Shown here: positions 27,661-35,247 of the stretch, one piece after another
Layout of the letters: each line of letters starts with the position of its first letter
Position numbering within the stretch: the stretch's first letter is position 1
Source: Mycolicibacterium parafortuitum
Lineage (GTDB): Bacteria > Actinomycetota > Actinomycetes > Mycobacteriales > Mycobacteriaceae
DNA: 64,000 nt
NCBI RefSeq assembly: GCF_002086815.1
Contig: NZ_MVID01000001.1
Span: 186,001-250,000, forward strand
Direction of reading: 5' to 3'
The notes under the pieces: generated by a model
What the model saw: only the letters and a program-made list of their open reading frames with translations
Told to the model about the DNA's origin: nothing
Databases searched by the model: none
Made by a program: the position numbers and the translations under genes

Positions 27661-29124
27661 TCAGGCCGCGTGGTCTTCGGGTGGTGCGGGGCCGCCGGGT
27701 TCGCCGGGGCTCGTATCGCGGTCCTCGGGTTCGGCTGCCGGACTGCTGTTTTCGGGTTCCTCGGGTGGCCGGAGTAGCCGTTCGGGGCGGTGGTAGGTGT
27801 TGACGCGGGCCTGGCCAGTGTCGAGGTGTTCGGGTGGGATCCATTCGACCTCGCCGCGGGTGTTCATCTGGGTGGTCCAGGCGGTGGGGTCGTTGTTGTT
27901 GACGCTGCGGTTGTCGGGTGGGCAGGCCAGGCCGAGGTCGTTGATGTTGGTGTTTCCGCCGCGGGCCCAGTCGTTGACGACGTGGTGGACCTGGGTGCCG
28001 TAGGCGCCGACGGGGCAGCATGGTTTGGTGCAGCCGCCGTCGCGGGCGATCAACATGATGCGTTGTTCTGGGGTGGCGATGCGTTTGGTGCGGAACAGAT
28101 CCAGCGCCGACCCGGTGGCCTTGTCGAACACCGCCAGGTAGTGGTTGGCGTGTCCGGCCATCCGGATGACGTCTTTGATGGGCATCCTGGTGCCGCCGCC
28201 GGTGGTGCCGACCCCGGCGCGGGATTCGAGGTCTTGGAGGGTGGTGCGGATGATGATCGACACCGGCAGCCCGTTGAGTTTGCCCAGTTCGCCGCTCATC
28301 AACGCGATCCGCCCGACGGCGATCAGCGCGTCATGTTGGCGCTGGGCCAGGCTGCGGTCATCGCGGTCGATCTGGGCCTGTGACGGCGTGCCGCTGGTGC
28401 AGGGTTGTGGGTCGGCGGGGTTGCACATGCCTGGGGCGGCGTATTTGGCGAAGATCGCTTCCCAGACTGCGCGGGCTTCCGGGGTGAGGTGTCCGGTGAT
28501 CGCGCTCATCGCATCGATGCCTTGGTTACCGAGCGAGACCCCGCGGCGGCGGGCACGTTCGGCGTCATCGGGTTCGGGGCCGTCCTGATCCAACAGAAAC
28601 AAGGTCAGCTCGGCGGCGTCCTTCACCTCCTTGGGCCCGACCCCGACCGCGGTGCGCACCAGATCGACCTCGAACTGCTCACGAGTCACGGCATCGACCC
28701 AGGTAGGTAGTTTGTCGACCGCTTTGCGGATCACCTCGACGTGTTCGGGGTTGATCAATCCCCGCGACTGGGCGACCGCGGTCGCGGGCAGCAGCGGCGG
28801 CAGCGCCGGCCCGCTCACCGACGGTCGCGGCGCCAACACCGCAGCCTCGGTCAGCCGTCGGTTGGCTTCACTTGCGGAGATGCGCCACCGGATCCGCAGC
28901 ACGTCTTTCCACGATTTCGCGCCCATCTCCCGGGCGGTGGTTTCGGTCTGCAACCGCGCCAACAACCGATGACCCAACCCGGGCAGCTGACACCCCAGGG
29001 CTTCGAGCTCGTCCATCACCTCGACGAGCTCATCGCGGGTCAGCAGGTCCAGATCGCAGCCGGCGACGGTGTCGAAGGCGGCGCGCAGCGCGCCGACCGC
29101 GTCCTGCAACTCCGCCCTCGCCAT
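27661..29124 (-). CDS. 13E12-type DUF222 / HNH endonuclease domain protein
   Basis: This 487-residue protein of the 13E12 repeat family is found in many copies in mycobacteria. The N-terminal DUF222 region (residues about 20-330) is helical, and the C-terminal HNH domain is seen in GAYGTQVHHVVNDWARGG and NINDLGLACPPDN with paired Cys around it (TKPCCP). HNH proteins nick or cut DNA, but the role of the family is unknown. A longer frame starts at 29178, but the promoter at 29131-29153 places the transcript start at or very near the A of ATG 29124, so this start is strongly preferred and the mRNA may be leaderless. The tail is Pro/Glu-rich. Confidence 0.85.
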   Translation of the reverse strand: MARAELQDAVGALRAAFDTVAGCDLDLLTRDELVEVMDELEALGCQLPGLGHRLLARLQTETTAREMGAKSWKDVLRIRWRISASEANRRLTEAAVLAPRPSVSGPALPPLLPATAVAQSRGLINPEHVEVIRKAVDKLPTWVDAVTREQFEVDLVRTAVGVGPKEVKDAAELTLFLLDQDGPEPDDAERARRRGVSLGNQGIDAMSAITGHLTPEARAVWEAIFAKYAAPGMCNPADPQPCTSGTPSQAQIDRDDRSLAQRQHDALIAVGRIALMSGELGKLNGLPVSIIIRTTLQDLESRAGVGTTGGGTRMPIKDVIRMAGHANHYLAVFDKATGSALDLFRTKRIATPEQRIMLIARDGGCTKPCCPVGAYGTQVHHVVNDWARGGNTNINDLGLACPPDNRSVNNNDPTAWTTQMNTRGEVEWIPPEHLDTGQARVNTYHRPERLLRPPEEPENSSPAAEPEDRDTSPGEPGGPAPPEDHAA

Positions 29125-29130
29125 GCTTCG

Positions 29131-29153
29131 AACATACGTGCGACCACTGACAA
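29131..29153 (-). promoter_or_regulatory. PafBC-type (RecA-NDp) DNA-damage promoter
   Basis: On the minus strand TTGTCAGTG is followed by 8 bases and then TATGTT. This matches exactly the LexA-independent damage promoter tTGTCRGTG-N8-TAnnnT known from mycobacteria, which depends on PafBC. The -10 ends 7 bases before ATG 29124. Known 13E12 genes include DNA-damage-inducible members. Confidence 0.85.
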
Positions 29154-29210
29154 ATCCGGGCCCGAAACTCGCCAACAAGTTCAGACTCGACGCCGATCAG
29201 CGCCCAAACG

Positions 29211-31103
29211 TCACGCCCGTCCACCCAGATGCTTGGCGAAGAAGCGGGAGACCGCCTCCCACATCTCGACGACGTTCTCCGTGTTCACCGCACCGTGGCC
29301 CTCGTCGGCCTGCACCAGGTAGTCCACCTCGACGCCTCGCTCCCGCAACGCGTTCACCAGGTTGTCGGATTCCGCCTGGACGACGCGGACATCGTTGGCG
29401 CCCTGGATCACCATCAGCGGCGTGCGGATCCGGTCCACCATGGTGATCGGGGAGCGGGCCATCATGTCGGCGAGCTGCTCGGGGTCGTCGGGGTCTCCGA
29501 CGTACGCATGCCAGTTGTTCGCCAGCTGCGGTCGAGCTATCGGCGGCAGCGTCCGCATGAAGTTCGCCAGATTCGAGATACCGACGTAATCCACTGCGGC
29601 GGCGAAGACATCGGGTGTGAACGTCACGCCGACCAGCGCGGCGTACCCGCCGTACGACCCGCCCAGGATCGCGACCCGGTCCGGGTCGGCATACCCCTGG
29701 TCGACTGCCCACTGCACGCCGTCGATCAGGTCGTCGTGCATCTTGCGGGCGAACTCGCCGATCGCCGCTTTCAGGAACGCCTTTCCGAACCCTGTCGACC
29801 CGCGAAAGTTGACCTGTAGCACCGCATAACCCCGGTTTGCCAACACCTGGACATGCGCGTCGAAGCCCCAGCTGTCGCGGAACCACGGACCGCCGTGCAC
29901 GACGAGAACCAGCGGAAGCCCCTTCGGTTCCACCCCGAGGGGCAACGTCAGATACGACTGCAGCGCCAGACCGTCGCGCGCGGTGATCGTCACCGGGTGC
30001 ATCGGCGCCAGGTGTTCGGGATCGATGTGCGGCAGCGGCCGATACAGCAACCGGCTCTCCCCGCTGCGGTGGTCGTACAGGTACGTCACACCGGGTTCGC
30101 GGTCGTGGTTGAACCCGACGATCCAGCGTTCGCCAGCCTCGTCCGACGACAGCATGCCGATGTCTCCGTCGGACAGCTTCCGCAGTTCGGCCAGGATGTC
30201 GCCGAACCGGGGATCGAGCGCCCGGATCTCCTGGCGCTCACCGTAATAGCGCACGGCCAGCAACTCGCCGGTGCGGCGGTCCTGGATCAACGGCGACGGG
30301 GCGACAGGGTTGACGCCTGCGCGCGGATCGACGTCGAACGTCGGGTGGCTGTCGACCTCGGTCTCTTCTCCGGTGGTCAGGTCCACATGAACCAATCGGG
30401 TCCGGTCGGAATCCCGATTGGATCCGATCCACACGCCGGTGCCGTCAGGCGTGATCACCATCGGATGGATGCCGACGGGGTAGTCGCTGCCATCGAATCG
30501 CGCGATCGGGCGCAGCGTCTCGGTGGCGACGTCCCACCGCGACAGCTCCAGGGCGCCGTCGGGCGCCAGCGCGGTCGCGAACACCTGTCCGTCGTCGGAT
30601 GACAGCCAGTTGTTGACGTGGCCCGGATTCTTCGCGATCAGCGTGAGATACCCGGTGGCGACGTCGAGTTCGTAGATGTCCAGCAGTGTGACGTCGCGGG
30701 TGTTGAGCATCACCGTGGTCCTGCCTTGCTTGATCTCCCGCACGGGGAAGGCCATCGCGCCCGGGAACGGGGTGAGGTCGACGGCAGGCGCGTCGGGATC
30801 GTCGAGGTCGACGCGGTGGATGTGCCAGTTCTCGTCCCCGTTGGTGTCCTGCAGATAGATCAGCCACCGGGGATCGTCGGTCCACTCGAAGTGCAGGATG
30901 CTGCGGTTGCTGTCGTCGGTGACGCGCCGAGCGCCGGGCGACCCGGGATCGAGGTCCTCCACCCAGACGTTGAGACGCCCTTCCGACGGGCTCAGAAACG
31001 CGATCCGGGTGCCGTCCGGAGAGATCTTCGCGGCCGCGCGCGTCGGCGGGCGGAACAGATCCTCGACGGGGATCAAAGGGGGCAGTGTCATATCGGATGC
31101 CAT
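29211..31103 (-). CDS. S9-family prolyl oligopeptidase-like serine peptidase
   Basis: This 630-residue protein has an N-terminal beta-propeller (repeats such as ISPDGTRIAFLSP and VITPDGTGVWIGSN) and a C-terminal alpha/beta-hydrolase domain. The catalytic triad is readable as Ser483 (GGSYGGY), Asp571 (GANDVRV) and His603 (DEGHG), all intact. No signal peptide is visible, so it is probably cytosolic and trims short peptides or other amides. ATG 31103 is preceded by GGAAGGA at a good distance; the frame upstream to 31229 overlaps the TetR stop. It follows the TetR gene on the same strand with an 85-base gap. Confidence 0.9.
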   Translation of the reverse strand: MASDMTLPPLIPVEDLFRPPTRAAAKISPDGTRIAFLSPSEGRLNVWVEDLDPGSPGARRVTDDSNRSILHFEWTDDPRWLIYLQDTNGDENWHIHRVDLDDPDAPAVDLTPFPGAMAFPVREIKQGRTTVMLNTRDVTLLDIYELDVATGYLTLIAKNPGHVNNWLSSDDGQVFATALAPDGALELSRWDVATETLRPIARFDGSDYPVGIHPMVITPDGTGVWIGSNRDSDRTRLVHVDLTTGEETEVDSHPTFDVDPRAGVNPVAPSPLIQDRRTGELLAVRYYGERQEIRALDPRFGDILAELRKLSDGDIGMLSSDEAGERWIVGFNHDREPGVTYLYDHRSGESRLLYRPLPHIDPEHLAPMHPVTITARDGLALQSYLTLPLGVEPKGLPLVLVVHGGPWFRDSWGFDAHVQVLANRGYAVLQVNFRGSTGFGKAFLKAAIGEFARKMHDDLIDGVQWAVDQGYADPDRVAILGGSYGGYAALVGVTFTPDVFAAAVDYVGISNLANFMRTLPPIARPQLANNWHAYVGDPDDPEQLADMMARSPITMVDRIRTPLMVIQGANDVRVVQAESDNLVNALRERGVEVDYLVQADEGHGAVNTENVVEMWEAVSRFFAKHLGGRA

Positions 31104-31188
31104 GTCGGTCCTTCCGTGGTGCGGGCAGAGTTCATCGCACCGCCAGTCGCGGGGACTCGCAGTGGGATCGGTTGTCGGGCTTGTTATC

Positions 31189-31824
31189 TCACGGTGTGAC
31201 TGGTCCGCCCAGCCGGCCGTTGGTGGCATCGCGTATCGCGCGGTCGACCAACGCGAGTGCCTCCTGCTGGGTGATCTTCTCTTTCTCGACGATCGCGCGG
31301 CGCCCGACGTCCTCGTCGACCACCCGAAACGCCGCGGTGACCGCCGCGGCGCACAGGCGCGCGGTGAGGTCGTCGTCGGCCAGTCGCAGGCGCTTGGCGA
31401 CGACGGGCACGAAGGCTCGCTCCATCTCGTCGTGCACCATCAGGTACGCGGACCGCAGGGCCGGCTCGGTCGTCGACAGGGTGGCGATGCGCAATGCGGC
31501 GATCTCGTCGGCGATCTCCTGTTCGGTCAGCGGATTTCGCGCCATGTCGTCGGCCATGTGTTCGGCCAGGGAGAGGTCGTCCGGCCAGCGCTCGGCAAGC
31601 GCGATGAAGCGGCTCGCCGAGCGCGCCAGCACCGGTTCGACGCAACTTTCCTTGCAGCGGAAGTACCGCCATATCGTCCTGGTCGACAGACCCGCCGCCG
31701 CGGCGATGTCGTCACCGGTCGTCGCCGCGACACCCTTGTCCCAGAACAGTTCACAGGCATGACGCGACACCCGCAGGCGCGCCTGTGCCTGCTTGTCGTC
31801 CGCCGTGTCTGTCATCGTCGTCAT
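31189..31824 (-). CDS. TetR-family transcriptional regulator
   Basis: This 211-residue TetR repressor has an N-terminal HTH (residues about 16-60: CELFWDKGVAATTGDDIAAA, AGLSTRTIWRYF) and a C-terminal ligand domain of unknown specificity. ATG 31824 has GGAGG four bases upstream; the frame beyond it contains the two operators and should be the leader. The gene diverges from the DUF2243 gene, and the two perfect palindromes between them are most simply its binding sites, making it autoregulated and controlling the membrane protein. A peptidase gene follows on the same strand. Confidence 0.85.
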   Translation of the reverse strand: MTTMTDTADDKQAQARLRVSRHACELFWDKGVAATTGDDIAAAAGLSTRTIWRYFRCKESCVEPVLARSASRFIALAERWPDDLSLAEHMADDMARNPLTEQEIADEIAALRIATLSTTEPALRSAYLMVHDEMERAFVPVVAKRLRLADDDLTARLCAAAVTAAFRVVDEDVGRRAIVEKEKITQQEALALVDRAIRDATNGRLGGPVTP

Positions 31825-31841
31825 GACGCCTCCGTACCTCC

Positions 31842-31880
31842 TGTCACTTAGTGACAGAACCACAGTGTCACTAAGTGACA
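31842..31880. promoter_or_regulatory. Two perfect TetR operators
   Basis: TGTCACTTAGTGACA (31842-31856) and TGTCACTAAGTGACA (31866-31880) are 15-base perfect palindromes, reverse complements of each other, with centres 24 bases apart. They lie 17 bases from the TetR ATG and within the promoter region of the DUF2243 gene, fitting cooperative repression of both. Confidence 0.85.
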
Positions 31881-31946
31881 TCGCGGTCAAGCGGCCCTGG
31901 TCAGCGGCCCGCGTTTCCCGCCGATCTCGCCGGGTACCTGAGCGCG

Positions 31947-32471
31947 ATGACCACTGCGACAGACAAGGACACCGTCACCGCGAAGATGCCCAGCGTTGCG
32001 CCGGGGCTGCTACTCGGCCTCGGGTTTGGTGGATTCATCGACGGCATCGTGATGCACGAGATCCTGCAGTGGCATCACATGGTCAGTCACGTCGACGAAT
32101 ATCCGACCGACACCGTCGCCGGCCTGGAGGTCAACGTCCTCGCCGACGGCTTCTTCCACGCCGTGACATGGCTTCTCGTCTGGGCGGGCACCATCACCAC
32201 CCTGGTGTCTTGGCGACGTGGCCGCCTCGCGCCGAGTTGGTCGTTCCATATCGGCCTACTGCTCACCGGCTGGGGGATCTTCAACGTCGTGGAGGGAGTG
32301 ATCGACCACCACATCCTGCAGATCCACCATGTCCGCGACGACCTCGGAGGCCCGCTGGTGTGGGACATCGGTTTCCTGGTGTTCGGCGCGTTCCTGGTGG
32401 CCGGCGGTTGGTTACTTCATAAGCGTGGTGCGCGCGCCATGGTCGCGGTCCCGGCCGACGCCGGGCCATAG
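31947..32471 (+). CDS. DUF2243 family integral membrane protein
   Basis: This 174-residue protein has four membrane helices (about residues 15-32, 60-82, 92-115 and 132-155). The DUF2243 signature is GGFIDGIVMHEILQWHHM, and a His-rich VIDHHILQIHHVRDD segment suggests a possible metal- or haem-binding role. The function of the family is unknown. ATG 31947 is preferred, because the frame start at 31875 sits inside operator 2. It diverges from the TetR gene and its end overlaps the convergent FAD oxidoreductase gene by 55 bases. Confidence 0.85.
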   Translation: MTTATDKDTVTAKMPSVAPGLLLGLGFGGFIDGIVMHEILQWHHMVSHVDEYPTDTVAGLEVNVLADGFFHAVTWLLVWAGTITTLVSWRRGRLAPSWSFHIGLLLTGWGIFNVVEGVIDHHILQIHHVRDDLGGPLVWDIGFLVFGAFLVAGGWLLHKRGARAMVAVPADAGP

Positions 32472-33847
32472 TCCTGCGCCACCCGCGGTTCCGGTTCGTC
32501 GAAACACTGACGGTGTGACTGCGCCTTCCGGTGCTCGAACCTCCGGAACTCGGCGATGCGCTGGACCTCGCGGCCGACATCCCGGCGCAGTGTGCGCATC
32601 AGTGTGCGCCGGTCCACGCGCGGGTCGCGGGCGGCGGTGCTCACCCAGCGCGCCAGCCGCGCGGGCGTGAACACCTCTGTGGCAGACCGTTTGCGCGAGA
32701 ACACATCCAGGATCTCCGTCGGGCCCCCGGGGCGTGACGCGAACCACCGGTACGCGACGTCCTCGATCGGTGACACGGTGTCGTCGCGGCCAAGGCCGTT
32801 GGCCCACTGGTACATCGGGAGGCACTGCCGGTCGCGGTCGTCCTCCCATGCCGCCAATGCCGAGTCGAGCGCGTGCTCGTCGTCGAGATACGGCGCGGCG
32901 GCCTCTCCGAGAAGTCGGCCGAATCGCAACGCGTCCCGGATTCCCTGCGCGGTCACGGGGTCCTTGAAGTGGCCGGCGTCCCCGGCCAGCGCCCACCCCG
33001 GACCGTGCGAATGCCGGAAGTACGACGGGTGCGATACCGACGTCCGGATCTTGCTCACCCGGGTGCATCCCCGCAGTCGTGCGCCGAATGCGGGAATGCG
33101 GTCGATCGTCGCGTCGAAGGCGGCCTCGGCGCCCGCGCGGAATTCGGCGGCCCTGCGCACCGGCGGCATCAACAGGGCGATCAACTGCCCACCGTCGCAG
33201 GGGAATACCGTGACCAGGTCGTCATCGGCGCGCCACTGCATCGCCACGTGCCGCTGGTCGAGATGGGTGTCCTCGTAGTACGCGTAGGCCATCATCCGCT
33301 GGTTCTGCCAGCTGTGGTGCTCGGTGGTGCCGACGAGGCGGGCAATGGTGGATCGCCGTCCGTCGGCTCCGATCACCAGCTTCGCCCGGATTTCTCCGGT
33401 CCCGCCGTCGCGGCCCGCGAATCGCACCCCGGTGACGCGGCCGGACGGTGCGGTGAGCAGGCCGGTGACCCTGACGCGCTCCCGGACCTCGGCGCCGGCC
33501 TCGCGCGCGGTTTCCACCAGCGCCAGATCCAGGCCCGGACGGCGCACGCAGCTCCCGGCGGCGATGCCGTCGTATGCGCTGTAGTCACCGACGACCTCCA
33601 CGCCCGGCGAGCCCAGCCCGCCGCGGGTGTGCAGCGGGGGATCGAGCGCGAGGACGCGGTGCCGGGCGCCGAGCCGTTCAAGTTCGGCCCAGTGCGGAGG
33701 AAAGAACAGGTGGGTCGACAGGGTGTCGGACGGAAACGCCGCGCTGTCGAGCGCGACGACTGTGCGGCCGCGACGGGCCAGGGCGATCGCTGCGGCCGAG
33801 CCGGCGCATCTGCTGCCGACGACCACGACATCGACGTGTTCGGACAT
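32417..33847 (-). CDS. FAD-dependent monooxygenase/oxidoreductase (geranylgeranyl-reductase-like)
   Basis: This 476-residue group A flavoprotein has the N-terminal FAD-binding VVVGSRCAGSAAAIALAR, RRPGLDLALVETARE in the middle, the GADGRRSTIARLVG segment and the second FAD motif GDAGHFKDPVTAQGIRDAL. It could hydroxylate an aromatic ring or reduce a prenyl chain, and the motifs do not decide which. It diverges from a TetR gene across 90 bases that hold palindromic operators, so repression of this oxidoreductase by that TetR, relieved by its substrate, is a natural inference. Its 3' end overlaps the DUF2243 gene. Confidence 0.85.
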   Translation of the reverse strand: MSEHVDVVVVGSRCAGSAAAIALARRGRTVVALDSAAFPSDTLSTHLFFPPHWAELERLGARHRVLALDPPLHTRGGLGSPGVEVVGDYSAYDGIAAGSCVRRPGLDLALVETAREAGAEVRERVRVTGLLTAPSGRVTGVRFAGRDGGTGEIRAKLVIGADGRRSTIARLVGTTEHHSWQNQRMMAYAYYEDTHLDQRHVAMQWRADDDLVTVFPCDGGQLIALLMPPVRRAAEFRAGAEAAFDATIDRIPAFGARLRGCTRVSKIRTSVSHPSYFRHSHGPGWALAGDAGHFKDPVTAQGIRDALRFGRLLGEAAAPYLDDEHALDSALAAWEDDRDRQCLPMYQWANGLGRDDTVSPIEDVAYRWFASRPGGPTEILDVFSRKRSATEVFTPARLARWVSTAARDPRVDRRTLMRTLRRDVGREVQRIAEFRRFEHRKAQSHRQCFDEPEPRVAQDYGPASAGTATMARAPRL

Positions 33848-33868
33848 GGGGCAAAGTTTGACACCGGT

Positions 33869-33921
33869 GCCACGTTTTTAGAAGCCGATTCATAAAATGA
33901 ACGAACATCAAAAACTGTGGC
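33869..33921. promoter_or_regulatory. Palindromic operators between FAD oxidoreductase and TetR
   Basis: The inner repeat is a perfect TTCAT-AAA-ATGAA (33889-33901). A wider imperfect pair, GCCACGTTTTT (33869-33879) and AAAAACTGTGGC (33910-33921), flanks it. The whole block is AT-rich against the surroundings and lies between the two divergent starts. Probable binding site of the TetR encoded at 33938. Confidence 0.6.
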
Positions 33922-33937
33922 GTCCTATCCTTGGGCG

Positions 33938-34663
33938 ATGTCCACCGGTGACGACTCTGTGCAGCGGCATCCGCGGGTCGACCGGCGCCGCGCCCGGACC
34001 CGCGCCGCGATCCTCGACGCCGCAGAGATCGTCTTCACCCGCGACGGCTACGACGGGGCGCGCATCGAATCGATCGCCGAGACGGCCGACATCTCGGTCG
34101 GCTCGATCTACATCCACTTCGGCGGTAAGCGCGACGTGTACCTGCACCTCGTGGAGCGGTCGCTGCAGCTGTTCGCCGAATACATGGCCCGCAGTGAGGA
34201 TCCCGCACTCAGCCCGCTGCAGCGTGTCCTCGCCGGCGGCGACGCGTACCTCCAGTTCCACCTCGACCACCCCGGCGCGTTCGACTTCCTGGCGATGCGC
34301 AACGACGCCGGCTCCGCGAAGAGTGCGGAGATCGAGTCCCGCATCCAGGAGCGCGTCGGAGAACTGCTGTCCCGCTTCGCCTCCCATGTGCAGGCTGCCG
34401 TCGAGGCGGGGGAGGCCCGCCCGGTCGACGCGATGCGGCTGACCCGCTACCTGTGGGGTGCGTGGAACGGGGTGATCGCGTTGCGGCACCAGCCCGACGG
34501 ACTGCGCGCCTCGGACGCGGAGATCGAGGATGCGCTCGAGCTCGCGCGATGGCTGTTGCGTGAAGGTTTGGCGACCGCGGCACTGCGCGACGCCGACGGT
34601 GAGGTCGGTGACCGTGTGCCACTGCCGCGGATCGCCCGGCCGAACCGGGATGCGGGCGGCTGA
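33938..34663 (+). CDS. TetR-family transcriptional regulator
   Basis: This 241-residue regulator has the HTH at residues about 22-66 (RAAILDAAEIVFTRDGYDGA, then ETADISVGSIYIHFGGKRDV) and a TetR C-terminal ligand domain containing AFDFLAMRNDAGSAKSAEIE. ATG 33938 follows the operator region; the start at 33917 would place residues inside it. It is divergent to the FAD oxidoreductase, its likely target, and convergent to the small coiled-coil protein gene (28 bases between stops). The ligand is unknown, possibly the substrate of that oxidoreductase. Confidence 0.85.
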   Translation: MSTGDDSVQRHPRVDRRRARTRAAILDAAEIVFTRDGYDGARIESIAETADISVGSIYIHFGGKRDVYLHLVERSLQLFAEYMARSEDPALSPLQRVLAGGDAYLQFHLDHPGAFDFLAMRNDAGSAKSAEIESRIQERVGELLSRFASHVQAAVEAGEARPVDAMRLTRYLWGAWNGVIALRHQPDGLRASDAEIEDALELARWLLREGLATAALRDADGEVGDRVPLPRIARPNRDAGG

Positions 34664-34691
34664 CGCCGCGGCGCGCCGCCGGTGACAGTCC

Positions 34692-35033
34692 TCAGTCCAG
34701 GTTCGCCAGTGCCCGGCGGGCGGCTTCGAGCTCGGCCTCCAATGCGGCGACCTTGGCCGCCTGCTGGGCACGCGCTTCCTCGATGACGGCGTCGATCGGG
34801 GTGGCGAGGTCTTCGTGCAGTTCGGCGGCGGCCCTGGATACCGCGGCCGCCGCGACCGCGAGGTTGCGGACCAGGTGGGTGCTGCCCTGTTTGAGGTCGG
34901 CACGCCATTCGCCGTCGGCGGTACCGCTGACCGTGAGTGTCAGCTCGAGGGTCCTGGTCCTCTTGCCCGCCGAGCGTTTGGCGGGAGCCTTCGTAGCCGT
35001 ATCGTCAACGACCGTCAGGGTGTCTACTGTCAT
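34692..35033 (-). CDS. Conserved small protein with C-terminal coiled coil
   Basis: This 113-residue protein has a basic N-terminal linker (TKAPAKRSAGKRTRT), a beta segment (LELTLTVSGTADGEWRADLK) and a C-terminal helix with heptad character (VIEEARAQQAAKVAALEAEL and following). The central LTLTV-GTADGEWRADLKQG block looks like an actinobacterial DUF6319-type domain, though I am unsure of that name. ATG 35033 is chosen; the open frame beyond it is antisense to the ALDH gene. It diverges from the aldehyde dehydrogenase. Role unknown. Confidence 0.65.
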   Translation of the reverse strand: MTVDTLTVVDDTATKAPAKRSAGKRTRTLELTLTVSGTADGEWRADLKQGSTHLVRNLAVAAAAVSRAAAELHEDLATPIDAVIEEARAQQAAKVAALEAELEAARRALANLD

Positions 35034-35141
35034 CTCTGTCGGGCCTCCTCTCCATCCCGTCCGCCGAATGCGGACAGTCCACGAAGTAGAACACACGTTC
35101 GACTGCGGGATCAACGTCCGCCGTGCGCCGGAGTGGCTTAA

Positions 35142-35158
35142 ACCTAACGAGATAAGGT
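35142..35158. promoter_or_regulatory. Shared 17-bp palindrome, site A (before ALDH/MaoC)
   Basis: ACCTAACGAGATAAGGT has arms ACCT/AGGT and contains a TAAGGT -10-like hexamer at 35153-35158, reading toward the aldehyde dehydrogenase gene 89 bases downstream. No good -35 is seen. It is one of six related sites in the 35-58 kb region. Confidence 0.6.
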
Positions 35159-35247
35159 AATCGTGGGCGGGGCCGTCGGCTGGTGACGGCGTCTGGTCTA
35201 CTGGTAGCCGTGCGCACCTCGGCACCGATCGCGAAGGGTGACAAGCT

